NCBI GenBank assembly: GCA_030524705.1
Contig: JAUNGD010000001.1
Coordinates: 62,001-126,000 of the forward strand
Source: Lachnospiraceae bacterium
GTDB taxonomy: Bacteria; Bacillota; Clostridia; Lachnospirales; Lachnospiraceae
DNA length: 64,000 bases
Direction: 5' to 3'
Positions 8,130 to 16,211 of the stretch are shown in pieces. A program made the position numbers and the translations under genes. Below the pieces are notes generated by a model. The model was given only the letters and a program-made list of their open reading frames with translations, did not search any database and was not told the DNA's origin. How positions within the stretch are numbered: the stretch's first letter is position 1; every line of letters starts with the position of its first letter.

Positions 8130-9008
8130 ATGGATTATATAGTAAGAGCTACGGCGGCGGATCAGCAGATCCGGGCATTTGCGGCGACGACCCGGGAGAT
8201 GGTGGAGACCGCCCGCAGCTGCCACAATACAAGTCCGGTGGCCACGGCGGCGCTGGGACGGCTGCTGACTGCCGGGGCGATGATGGGCGCTATGATGAAG
8301 GGGGATAAAGACATCCTGACGCTTCAGATTAAGGGCAACGGCCCCATCGGCGGCATCACGGTTACGGCGGATTCCAAAGCGAATGTAAAGGGATATGTGC
8401 AGAATCCAGAGGTTATGATCCACGCCAACGATAAGGGCAAGCTGGACGTCGGCGGTGCGATCGGAATCGGTATTCTGAATGTGATCAAGGATCTGGGAAT
8501 GAAGGAGCCCTATGTGGGACAGTGTGAATTGAAGACCGGAGAGATCGGAGACGATCTGACCTATTATTTCGCGGTTTCCGAGCAGGTGCCCTCCTCCGTG
8601 GGGCTGGGGGTGCTGATGGAGAAAAACAATACCGTCCGGCAGGCCGGGGGCTTTATCATCCAGCTGATGCCCTTTACCTCCGAGGAGGTGATCGACCGCC
8701 TGGAGAAAAAGCTGGCGGATGTGACCTCTGTGACCTCCATGCTGGATGCAGGGATGACGCCGGAGCAGATTCTGGATGAGCTGCTGGGCGAGTTCGGCGT
8801 GGAGATTACGGATACGCTGCCGGCGCAGTATCATTGCGACTGCTCCCGGGAGCGGATCGAGCGGGCGCTCATCAGCATCGGAAGGAAGGATCTGCAGGAG
8901 ATGATCGACGAAGGGGAGCCCATTGAGGTGAACTGCCATTTCTGCGGCAAAAAATATCAGGTAACCGTGGAGGAGCTGCGGGAGCTGCTGAAAAAAGCCA
9001 GCCGTTAG
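8130..9008 (+). CDS. hslO: Hsp33 redox-regulated chaperone
   Basis: A 292-residue cytosolic holdase activated by oxidation. The C-terminal zinc site is intact: CDC near residue 235 and CHFC near 270, giving the CxC...CxxC switch. The N-terminus MDYIVRATAADQQIRAFAAT and the GNGPIGGITV segment are family features. AAGGATGTAGG precedes the ATG. Followed by nadE after 79 bases; no specific link between them is implied. Confidence 0.95.
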   Translation: MDYIVRATAADQQIRAFAATTREMVETARSCHNTSPVATAALGRLLTAGAMMGAMMKGDKDILTLQIKGNGPIGGITVTADSKANVKGYVQNPEVMIHANDKGKLDVGGAIGIGILNVIKDLGMKEPYVGQCELKTGEIGDDLTYYFAVSEQVPSSVGLGVLMEKNNTVRQAGGFIIQLMPFTSEEVIDRLEKKLADVTSVTSMLDAGMTPEQILDELLGEFGVEITDTLPAQYHCDCSRERIERALISIGRKDLQEMIDEGEPIEVNCHFCGKKYQVTVEELRELLKKASR

Positions 9009-9087
9009 CCGCAGGGACAATAGATGGAGTTGTCCCGGCTGCCGTGCAGAGAGAATACGGCTCCGGGAATAACAGAAAGGAAAAAAG

Positions 9088-11001
9088 ATGAGAGACGGGT
9101 TCGTAAAGGTGGCTGCTGTGACACCGGAAATCAGGGTGGCAGACTGCGGATATAACGCAGAGAGCATTTGCAGGGCGATGGATGAGGCACTGGCGGAAAA
9201 GGCGAAGATTATTGTTTTCCCAGAGCTCTGTATTACAGGATATACGTGCAACGATCTGTTTTGGCAGGACACGCTTCTAAGAGAGGCGCGGCGCGGATTG
9301 TATCATATCCTGGCGCATACGCAGGGAAAGGACGCTCTGGTGTTTGTCGGGCTGCCCTGGGAGAAAAACGGAAAGCTTTACAATGTGGCGGCGGCGCTTT
9401 GCGGCGGGAGGCTGCTGGGGCTGGTGCCGAAGCGGTATATTCCTAATTATAATGAGTTTTATGAGGCCCGTCATTTTGCGCCGGGCGATGAAAACGTAGA
9501 ATGGATCGAATTTGAGGGAAAGCCGGTTCCATTTGGAATGAATCAGCTGTTTTGCTGCAGCCATCCGGCGGGGCTGCAGGTGGCGGCGGAGATATGCGAG
9601 GATCTCTGGGCGCCGGATCCGCCCAGCACGGCCCATGCGCTGGCCGGGGCGAACGTTATCGTAAATCTGTCCGCCAGCGATGAGGTGACGGGGAAAAATC
9701 TGTACCGGGAATCCCTGATCGCGGGACAGTCAGCAAGACTGCTCTGCGGATATATCTATGCCAGCGCCGGGGAGGGGGAGTCCACCCAGGATCTCGTCTT
9801 TGGCGGGCACAATCTTCTGGCGGAAAACGGCCATATCCTGGCTCAGTCCCAGAGATTTTCCTGCGGCCCTGTCTATGCGGAATTTGACATCAGCCGTCTC
9901 CGGGCCGAGCGCCGCCGCATGACGACTTTTGAGGCCGGGGATACGGAAAATTATGAAAAGATCCGCTTCCAGTTGGAGGAGGGGGACACCGTGCTGACAA
10001 GAAAATTTGATCCGGCGCCCTTTGTTCCCTCTGGTAAGGCAGACCGGGAAAAACGCTGTGAGGAGATTCTGACGATCCAGGCTCTGGGCCTGAAAAAGCG
10101 CCTGCAGCATACCGGGTCAAAATCCACTGTGGTGGGTATCTCCGGGGGCCTGGATTCTACGTTGGCGCTGCTGGTTATGACGAAGGCCCACGACATGCTG
10201 GGACTGCCCCGCAGCCAGATGACCGCGGTGACAATGCCGGGCTTTGGCACCACGGACCGGACGTATCACAACGCCTGTGAGCTGACGAGACGCCTCGGCG
10301 CAGAGCTTCTTGAGGTGGATATCCGGGATGCGGTCAACCTGCATTTCCGGGACATCGGCCAGGATCCCGGGCTGCATGACGTGACCTACGAGAATTGCCA
10401 GGCCAGGGAGCGGACCCAGGTGCTGATGGACATTGCAAATAAAAAAGGCGGTATGGTGATCGGAACGGGGGACATGTCGGAGCTGGCCCTGGGCTGGGCG
10501 ACATATAACGGCGACCACATGTCCATGTATGCGGTCAACTGCTCCGTGCCGAAGACCCTGGTGCGCCATCTGGTCCGGTATTATGCGGATACCTGCGGCG
10601 ACGATGCCATCAGCCAGATCCTGTACGACGTGCTGGATACCCCGGTAAGCCCGGAGCTTCTGCCGCCGGAAAACGGCCAGATTTCCCAGAAGACAGAGGA
10701 TTTGGTGGGCCCCTACGAGCTGCACGATTTCTTCCTGTACTATCTGCTGCGCTTCGGTTATCCTCCGGCAAAGATTTACCGTGTGGCAAAGCTGGCCTTC
10801 GCTGGAACGTATGACGACGAGACGATCCTGAAGTGGCTGAAAAAGTTCTACTGGAGATTTTTCTCCCAGCAGTTCAAACGCTCCTGCATCCCGGACGGCC
10901 CGAAGGTGGGAAGCGTGGCCCTCTCGCCCAGAGGAGATCTGAGGATGCCCAGCGACGCATGTGTGCGGATCTGGATTGATGAGCTGGAAAGTATCGAATG
11001 A
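9088..11001 (+). CDS. nadE: Glutamine-dependent NAD(+) synthetase
   Basis: A 637-residue two-domain enzyme that makes NAD from nicotinate adenine dinucleotide. The N-terminal nitrilase-like glutaminase half shows the catalytic triad context: Glu in FPELCITGY, Lys in PKRYIPNYNEF, Cys in AAEICEDLW. The C-terminal synthetase half has the pyrophosphate loop SGGLDST near residue 355 and GTGDMSELALGW. AGAAAGGA precedes the ATG. Length is typical of the fused clostridial type. Confidence 0.96.
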   Translation: MRDGFVKVAAVTPEIRVADCGYNAESICRAMDEALAEKAKIIVFPELCITGYTCNDLFWQDTLLREARRGLYHILAHTQGKDALVFVGLPWEKNGKLYNVAAALCGGRLLGLVPKRYIPNYNEFYEARHFAPGDENVEWIEFEGKPVPFGMNQLFCCSHPAGLQVAAEICEDLWAPDPPSTAHALAGANVIVNLSASDEVTGKNLYRESLIAGQSARLLCGYIYASAGEGESTQDLVFGGHNLLAENGHILAQSQRFSCGPVYAEFDISRLRAERRRMTTFEAGDTENYEKIRFQLEEGDTVLTRKFDPAPFVPSGKADREKRCEEILTIQALGLKKRLQHTGSKSTVVGISGGLDSTLALLVMTKAHDMLGLPRSQMTAVTMPGFGTTDRTYHNACELTRRLGAELLEVDIRDAVNLHFRDIGQDPGLHDVTYENCQARERTQVLMDIANKKGGMVIGTGDMSELALGWATYNGDHMSMYAVNCSVPKTLVRHLVRYYADTCGDDAISQILYDVLDTPVSPELLPPENGQISQKTEDLVGPYELHDFFLYYLLRFGYPPAKIYRVAKLAFAGTYDDETILKWLKKFYWRFFSQQFKRSCIPDGPKVGSVALSPRGDLRMPSDACVRIWIDELESIE

Positions 11002-11172
11002 CAGGCTTGTGATCAGTGGTACTTTAATAAGCCCCGGCGGAAACTCAAGAATAAAGAGATTGAGAATCAGGGATTTTTGGCGTACAATAAAGCAAACACT
11101 ATTAATGGCTTTATGGTCGGAGAGACAGGAGGTGCAAAGCAGTGGAAGAAAGTGTATGGAGCGAGCTTGTAA
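11002..11172 (+). pseudogene. Possible 3' remnant of an unrecognised gene
   Basis: Directly after the nadE stop, in the same frame, 56 codons run without a stop to 11172 and read like real protein (WYFNKPRRKLKNKEIENQGF, then NTINGFMVGETGGAKQWKKV). There is no start codon with a ribosome site, and it overlaps the first 31 bases of the MNT gene in another frame. It may be the tail of a gene whose front was lost when the toxin-antitoxin pair arrived. No family is recognised. Confidence 0.25.
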
Positions 11173-11468
11173 AGGGAATTTTGGACATTATGGATAACAG
11201 GCTCGTGAGTATTATTTTATACGGTTCTGTTGCCAGGGGCACAAATACGGAGGAATCTGATGTTGATATTGCATTGATTATGCATGGGAAGTTGGATTTT
11301 GATACAGAGGATAAACTGTCGGATTTTATTGTGGATATGAATTTAAAATATGACAAGGTCTTTTCAGTGATTGATATTGATGTCGAGCATTTCAGAAAAT
11401 GGATAAATGCACTGCCATTTTACCAAAACGTAGAAAGGGAGGGAGTTGTGTTATGGAAAGCAGCTTAA
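11142..11468 (+). CDS. MNT-type nucleotidyltransferase, predicted antitoxin
   Basis: A 108-residue minimal nucleotidyltransferase. The catalytic pattern GSVARG (residues 28-33) followed by SDVDIAL (39-45) is intact, with the paired aspartates at 40 and 42. The GTG start has AGGAGGT nine bases upstream. It overlaps the downstream HEPN gene by 16 bases. In MNT/HEPN modules the nucleotidyltransferase neutralises the HEPN ribonuclease, in characterised cases by AMPylating it. Here the order is MNT then HEPN. Confidence 0.82.
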   Translation: MEESVWSELVKGILDIMDNRLVSIILYGSVARGTNTEESDVDIALIMHGKLDFDTEDKLSDFIVDMNLKYDKVFSVIDIDVEHFRKWINALPFYQNVEREGVVLWKAA

Positions 11469-11851
11469 ATGAGCTGTCGAAATATCGTTTTCAGCGAGCG
11501 TGTGAGGATTTAAATGATGCAAAGCTTCTGATGAATGCAAAGAGTTTCAAATCATCCGTGAATCGTTCTTACTACTCTATCTTCCATGCGTTAAGATCTG
11601 TTACGGCATTAGATGGATTTGACGCAAGCAAACACTCCAGTGTGATTGCCTACGTAAATCGTTCCTATGTAAAAGAAGGGATATTCGATAAATCTTTATC
11701 AAAAATGCTGGATAAAGCATATCGCCTTCGGGAGTGCGCCGACTATAAAGATTTTGAGATTATTTCCAGAGAAATGGCCGAGGAACAGATACAAAGAGCA
11801 GAAAAAATTCTGGCGATGATAAAGTCCTATCTGGATGAAAAGTGGGAATAG
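11453..11851 (+). CDS. HEPN domain protein, predicted toxin RNase
   Basis: A 132-residue all-helical HEPN protein. The RNase motif R-x6-H is seen as RSYYSIFH (R38 to H45), preceded by the usual KSSVN stretch. ATG at 11453 is chosen because AGGGAGGG lies about ten bases upstream; the longer open frame back to 11399 lies inside the MNT gene. Couples to the MNT gene by overlap. Probably an accessory stress or phage-defence module inserted between nadE and the thrS T-box. Confidence 0.8.
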   Translation: MESSLNELSKYRFQRACEDLNDAKLLMNAKSFKSSVNRSYYSIFHALRSVTALDGFDASKHSSVIAYVNRSYVKEGIFDKSLSKMLDKAYRLRECADYKDFEIISREMAEEQIQRAEKILAMIKSYLDEKWE

Positions 11852-11865
11852 TAATAGCAATGGTG

Positions 11866-11893
11866 TTGACAAAAAACAGGAAAATGGTATACT
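11866..11893 (+). promoter_or_regulatory. Promoter of the T-box/thrS unit
   Basis: TTGACA (11866-11871) and TATACT (11888-11893), 16-base spacer, starting only 14 bases after the HEPN stop codon. Confidence 0.8.
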
Positions 11894-11894
11894 G

Positions 11895-12182
11895 AAAAAA
11901 GCAGTTAAAGATTATATCGAAAATACGTGGAAGAGACGAGTAAAATGCGGAAGCATCCAGAGAGAGGGCGGCTGCTGGAATGCCCTTATGCGGAACCATT
12001 TGAAAACTACCTCTGAGTGGCCCTAATCCGGCCCGGCGACTCCGTTACCGTCGAATGAGTGGTTTTACAGATGCAGATTGCGGAGGACGCAGTTTGTAAG
12101 ACAAGCAGGGTGGAACCGCGAGTAATGAATGTTACCCGTCCCATGCAGCCTTATTTTGGGCTTCGTGGGGCGGGTTCTTTGC
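11895..12182 (+). promoter_or_regulatory. Threonine T-box leader RNA
   Basis: The T-box bulge AGGGTGGAACCGCG is at 12107-12120 and would bind the uncharged tRNA acceptor end. Stem I begins around 11930 with an AGAGAGGG loop; its specifier region reads AAAACTACCTCT at 12003-12014, where ACT (12006) or ACC (12009) are both threonine codons. The leader ends in a terminator at 12133. It controls thrS (and a small ORF before it) by antitermination when tRNA-Thr is uncharged. Confidence 0.88.
12133..12181 (+). terminator. T-box terminator
   Basis: ACCCGTCCCATG pairs with CGTGGGGCGGGT around a TTATTTT loop, followed by TCTTT. Competes with the antiterminator that contains the T-box at 12107. Confidence 0.8.
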
Positions 12183-12368
12183 GCGTTGGCAATTTTATAG
12201 GGCGAAGCCCGCGACCGAGAAAATGCGGAGCAGTTTCGAGGTGCACGGCACATTTCAGAAAATGAAAAGACAGGCCATGAATTGGCGGAAAACAAAATGA
12301 CCGTTTACGGGCATTTTCTGATTGGAGCGAACTGTAAGCAAATTTAAGAGAGGAGAAGGAAGAACGAT
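12183..12368 (+). other. Transcribed spacer between T-box terminator and first ORF
   Basis: About 186 bases with no long open frame and no motif I recognise, other than AGAGGAGAAGGAAG just before the ATG at 12369. Unusually long distance between a T-box terminator and thrS; a small membrane ORF fills the rest. Confidence 0.4.
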
Positions 12369-12575
12369 ATGTGGAAGGACAAGCTGAAAACATTTTTTCT
12401 AACGAATTGGACAATGAGCGAAAAGTGCCTGCTTCTGGCCGACGTGTTGCTTTTTGGGATCTTAATTGGATGGCTGACGTCTCCGTTTAGGAGCGGCTTC
12501 AATTTTTTCAGCAACAATTTCAGAAATTTCAAAAACTATCAGGATGATGAGGATGAAAGAGAAGAGGAGGAATAA
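12369..12575 (+). CDS. Small membrane protein, unknown function
   Basis: A 68-residue protein with one clear span (LLLADVLLFGILIGWLTSPF, residues 21-40), a basic and aromatic N-terminus and a strongly acidic C-terminus (DDEDEREEEE). Good ribosome site AGAGGAGAAGGA. It lies between the threonine T-box and thrS, three bases before thrS, so it is controlled by threonine charging too. I recognise no family. Confidence 0.6.
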   Translation: MWKDKLKTFFLTNWTMSEKCLLLADVLLFGILIGWLTSPFRSGFNFFSNNFRNFKNYQDDEDEREEEE

Positions 12576-12578
12576 AAA

Positions 12579-14516
12579 ATGATCATCACACTAAAGGACG
12601 GCTCTAAAAAGGAGTATGTACAGCCAATGTCTGTGATCGACATTGCAGCAGACATCAGCGAGGGACTGGCGCGGGTGGCCACCGCGGGAGAACTGAACGG
12701 CGAGGTCGTGGATCTGCGTACCGTTGTAAGCGAGGACAGCGAATTAAGCATTCTGACCTTTGACAGCCCAGAGGGAGCCGGAGCATTCCGCCACACTACC
12801 TCTCATATCATGGCGCAGGCGATCAAGCGTCTCTATCCGAACGTGAAGCTGGCGATCGGCCCCTCCATCGCAGAAGGATTTTACTATGACGTGGACAGCG
12901 AGGTTCCGCTGACCGCTGAGGATCTTGAGAAGATTGAGAAGGAAATGAAGAAGATCGTGAAGGAAGCCCTTCCGATCACCCGTTTCACAAAGCCGAGACA
13001 GGAAGCCATTGAATATTTCAAAGAAAAGGACGAACCGTACAAGGTAGAGCTCATTGAGGATCTGCCGGAGGATGCGGAGATCAGCTTCTATCAGCAGGGC
13101 GAGTTTGTGGATCTCTGCGCGGGACCGCACCTTATGACTACAAAGCCGGTGAAAGCATTCAAGCTGACCAGCCTTGCCGGAGCATACTGGAGAGGCAGCG
13201 AGAAGAACAAGATGCTGACCAGAATTTACGGTACTTCCTATACAAAGAAAGCGGATCTGGATGCGTATATTACCCGGATGGAGGAGGCAAAGAAGCGTGA
13301 CCACAGAAAGCTTGGCAAGCAGCTTGGGCTTTTCATGATGCGCGACGAGGGACCGGGCTTCCCGTTCTTCCTGCCGAAGGGCATGATCCTGAAAAATACA
13401 CTGCTGGACTACTGGAGAGAGATTCACACGAAGGCGGGATATGTGGAGATTTCCACTCCGATTATGCTGAACCGCCAGCTCTGGGAGACCTCCGGCCACT
13501 GGGATCATTACAGAGAAAACATGTACACCACCGTGATCGACGATACCGATTTTGCGATCAAGCCGATGAACTGCCCGGGCGGTATCCTGGTTTACCAGTC
13601 AGAGCCTCGGTCCTACCGTGATCTGCCGCTGCGTATGGGCGAGATCGGCCTCGTACACCGCCATGAGAAATCCGGTCAGCTTCACGGCCTGATGCGTGTG
13701 CGCTGCTTCAATCAGGATGATGCACATATTTTCATGACGCCGGAGCAGATCCGCGACGAGATCAAAGGAGTTGTGAAACTGATCGACGAGGTATACCAGT
13801 TATTTGGATTCAAATATCACGTAGAGCTGTCCACCCGCCCGGAGGATTCCATGGGAAGCGATGAGGACTGGGAGATGGCAACAGACGGACTTCGGAGCGC
13901 GTTGGATGACCTGGGCCTGGATTACGTGGTCAATGAGGGCGACGGCGCATTCTACGGTCCGAAGATCGACTTCCATCTGGAGGACTCCATCGGAAGGACC
14001 TGGCAGTGCGGTACGATCCAGCTTGATTTCCAGCTTCCGCTGCGTTTCAACTGCGAATACATCGGCGCAGACGGAGAGAAGCACCGTCCGATCATGATTC
14101 ACCGTGTAGCCTTCGGCTCCATCGAGCGCTTCATCGGTATCCTGATCGAGCATTTTGCCGGAGCATTCCCGACTTGGCTGTCACCGGAGCAGGTGCGCGT
14201 GCTTCCGATTTCCGATAAATATCTTGACTATGCAGACAAGGTAAACGAGCAGCTGAAGGAGGCTGGCATCCGTACCAGCGTTGATACCCGGGCAGAAAAG
14301 ATCGGCTACAAGATCCGTGAAGCCCGTCTTGCAAAGGTACCGTATATGCTGGTAGTCGGCGCAAAGGAAGAGGAAGAAGGACTTGTCTCTGTCAGAAGCC
14401 GTTTTGCAGGCGACGAAGGTCAGAAAGGACTGGAGGAGTTCATTGCTGCGGTTAAGGAAGAGATCAGAACAAGAGCTGCCCGGGAGGTCACCGTGCAGGA
14501 GGAAGAGAAGAAATAA
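12579..14516 (+). CDS. thrS: Threonyl-tRNA synthetase
   Basis: A 645-residue class II synthetase. Domains in order: TGS domain (1-60), editing/SAD domain with HTTSH (near 69) and the FVDLCAGPH segment (near 170), catalytic core with PMNCPGG zinc cysteine and MRVRCFNQDDAHIF motif 2, and C-terminal anticodon domain from about 540. AGAGGAGGAATAA precedes the ATG. Expression is set by the upstream T-box. Confidence 0.97.
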   Translation: MIITLKDGSKKEYVQPMSVIDIAADISEGLARVATAGELNGEVVDLRTVVSEDSELSILTFDSPEGAGAFRHTTSHIMAQAIKRLYPNVKLAIGPSIAEGFYYDVDSEVPLTAEDLEKIEKEMKKIVKEALPITRFTKPRQEAIEYFKEKDEPYKVELIEDLPEDAEISFYQQGEFVDLCAGPHLMTTKPVKAFKLTSLAGAYWRGSEKNKMLTRIYGTSYTKKADLDAYITRMEEAKKRDHRKLGKQLGLFMMRDEGPGFPFFLPKGMILKNTLLDYWREIHTKAGYVEISTPIMLNRQLWETSGHWDHYRENMYTTVIDDTDFAIKPMNCPGGILVYQSEPRSYRDLPLRMGEIGLVHRHEKSGQLHGLMRVRCFNQDDAHIFMTPEQIRDEIKGVVKLIDEVYQLFGFKYHVELSTRPEDSMGSDEDWEMATDGLRSALDDLGLDYVVNEGDGAFYGPKIDFHLEDSIGRTWQCGTIQLDFQLPLRFNCEYIGADGEKHRPIMIHRVAFGSIERFIGILIEHFAGAFPTWLSPEQVRVLPISDKYLDYADKVNEQLKEAGIRTSVDTRAEKIGYKIREARLAKVPYMLVVGAKEEEEGLVSVRSRFAGDEGQKGLEEFIAAVKEEIRTRAAREVTVQEEEKK

Positions 14517-14585
14517 AGCTGTAAGAAGAAAATCAGGTCTGCCGCAGAGAAAAATGAAATTTGCGATCATGAAATGACGGAATCG

Positions 14586-14617
14586 GAGAACTGTCCCTGG
14601 GGGCAGTTCTCTTTTTT
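14586..14617 (+). terminator. thrS terminator
   Basis: GAGAACTG and CAGTTCTC stem with TCCCTGGGGG loop and six T. Its T-run is at the same time the left arm of the palindromic repeat at 14612. Confidence 0.85.
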
Positions 14618-14679
14618 GTGATAAAGGAAAGTGAGAACTTTCCTTTATCACAAAAAAGCACTTCGTACAACGATGCGCA
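14612..14679. repeat. Palindromic repeat element, copy A
   Basis: A perfect 21-base stem (TTTTTTGTGATAAAGGAAAGT and its complement) with a GAGA loop, followed directly by GCACTTCGTACAACGATGCG. The same architecture occurs at 38777-38842. Arm bases that differ between the copies differ on both sides, so pairing is kept; the 22-base tail is 20/22 identical. Confidence 0.75.
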
Positions 14680-14800
14680 TGGATGCATAGGGTATTTATT
14701 GCTTCGCAATATGCATCCAGCGCGGAAAAAATGTGCTTCATTGAGAGTATAGGGAAGTCGCGAGGATGTGCGAAGCACATTTTTTTAAGTGTGAAAACTA
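14680..14800. repeat. Nested inverted repeats after the palindromic element
   Basis: Two more palindromes follow copy A. GGATGCATA (14681) pairs with TATGCATCC (14711) around a loop that itself pairs as TTGC-TTCG-CAA-like. AAAAAATGTGCTTC (near 14725) pairs perfectly with GAAGCACATTTTTT (near 14773), enclosing about 35 bases. No ORF. Together with copy A the gap after thrS is almost wholly made of fold-back DNA. Confidence 0.55.
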
Positions 14801-14920
14801 GGTCACAGGGAAAGTCATGTATTCCGGTGATTGCAAAGAGGAACAGACAATGTTAGAATAACAAGACAGGCGAAGGAGCCTGCCGGGAAAGAATGCAGGA
14901 AAGAGTATAGGAAAAGGCTA

Positions 14921-14948
14921 TTGAATGCGGACAGTAAAACGATATAAT
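14921..14948 (+). promoter_or_regulatory. Promoter of LacI-family regulator
   Basis: TTGAAT (14921-14926), 16-base spacer, TATAAT (14943-14948). Confidence 0.65.
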
Positions 14949-14991
14949 ATACAGTGGTGATAAGGCTAAATGGAGATGGGTAAATAAAAAG

Positions 14992-16023
14992 ATGAAAAAA
15001 CGAGTGAAAAAATCTATCACGTTAAAGGATATTGCATTGCAGACCGGTTACAGTGTTAATACAGTGTCAAGAGCGTTGCGGGGGAAGGACGATATTGCGG
15101 AAGAGACGATTCAGAAGATTAAGGACGTCGCATCGGAGCTGGGATATGTCAACAATACGATCGCATCGGCACTCAGGCTGGGCTATACAAATACGCTGGC
15201 AGTAATTTTGGGAGATATATCGAACCCTCATTTTGCGATCATGACAAAGGAGATTGAGAATTACGCCAGGTCAAAGGGGTATCTGGCATTTTTGATGAAT
15301 ACAAATGAGAACAAAGCGGTGGAGCTTGAAGCGATCAAAACGGCAATTCACAAAAATGTGGACGGGATCATCATATGCCCGACGCAGATAGATGATGAAA
15401 ACATCCGTTATCTGAAAAAATCAAATATTCCCTTTATTCAGATCGGGCGGCGGGATGACAAGTCGGATTCCAGTTACGTGGTCTGCGATGACATTATGGG
15501 CGGATATCTTGCTACGAAATATCTGTTGGACAATGGGCACCGCAAAATCCTTTTTCTGAACGGCCCGGATTATATATCCAGTGCGAGGGAGAGATATCAG
15601 GGATATTGCAAAGCTTACGCGGAGCTGGGGCTTGAGCCTGACCCTGGTCTCGTAAAGGAAGTGGCGCTGTCCGTGGATAATACGGAGCAGGTAATGGAAT
15701 GTGTGTTTGACGAGAAAACAGAGTTTTCCTCCATTTTCGCCTTCAGTGACAGTGTTGCCTGGAGAGCCTGGAGCTGGCTGGATGAGCATGGATATCGGGT
15801 GCCGGAGGATTATTCTCTCGTTGGGTTTGACCATATCCAGTCACGTATGCCGATTCCGATTCCGATGGCGACGATCAGCTCCTACAAGACGCAGATGTCG
15901 ATTACTGCGGTAGACTGTATTCTGAAAATGATACAAAACGAGGGGACAGAGGATACCGAAAATATCTATCAGAAGATTATTCGTACAAAGCTGGTTCGCG
16001 GAAGAACCGTAAAAAGTATATAA
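14992..16023 (+). CDS. LacI-family transcriptional regulator of the glycyl radical operon
   Basis: A 343-residue repressor. The N-terminal helix-turn-helix SITLKDIALQTGYSVNTVSR with the hinge helix near residue 50-60 is followed by a periplasmic-binding-like effector domain (FAIMTKEIENYARSKGY, DGIIICPTQ, GGYLATKYLLDNGHRKILFL). It lies just upstream of the glycyl radical operon, separated by a terminator, and the operon promoter carries tandem CG-centred palindromes of LacI type. The effector is probably the substrate or product of that operon. Confidence 0.88.
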   Translation: MKKRVKKSITLKDIALQTGYSVNTVSRALRGKDDIAEETIQKIKDVASELGYVNNTIASALRLGYTNTLAVILGDISNPHFAIMTKEIENYARSKGYLAFLMNTNENKAVELEAIKTAIHKNVDGIIICPTQIDDENIRYLKKSNIPFIQIGRRDDKSDSSYVVCDDIMGGYLATKYLLDNGHRKILFLNGPDYISSARERYQGYCKAYAELGLEPDPGLVKEVALSVDNTEQVMECVFDEKTEFSSIFAFSDSVAWRAWSWLDEHGYRVPEDYSLVGFDHIQSRMPIPIPMATISSYKTQMSITAVDCILKMIQNEGTEDTENIYQKIIRTKLVRGRTVKSI

Positions 16024-16051
16024 ATATGAAACGCATATGATTAGGTGTATG

Positions 16052-16078
16052 AAAAGAGAGCGGGAGCTCTCTTTTTTA
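16052..16078 (+). terminator. Terminator after LacI regulator
   Basis: AAAGAGAGC and GCTCTCTTT-like arms around GGGA with a run of six T. Separates the regulator from the operon promoter. Confidence 0.75.
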
Positions 16079-16137
16079 ATGCGCTTTTTTACCAAATTTG
16101 ATACGTGTAAAATTTGCACAAAAAAATAAAAATAATC

Positions 16138-16166
16138 TTGACTTTGTTGTGCTGCTGGTGTACTAT
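16138..16166 (+). promoter_or_regulatory. Promoter of glycyl radical operon
   Basis: TTGACT (16138-16143), 17-base spacer, TACTAT (16161-16166). The operators begin eight bases after the -10. Confidence 0.6.
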
Positions 16167-16173
16167 AAAATTA

Positions 16174-16199
16174 CATTAACGTTAATGTTAACGTTAATG
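16174..16199 (+). promoter_or_regulatory. Tandem LacI-type operators
   Basis: CATTAACGTTAATG (16174-16187) is a perfect 14-base palindrome, and TTAACGTTAA is repeated at once (16188-16197), 12 bases apart centre to centre. The CG-centred form is typical of LacI-family sites. Overlapping the transcription start of the glycyl radical operon, binding would block initiation. Confidence 0.75.
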
Positions 16200-16211
16200 A
16201 ATGGAGGTAAG

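Noticed and set aside
7980..9272. Reverse-strand frame of 430 codons
   Set aside because: Antisense to hslO, which is clear from its zinc motif; no start context.
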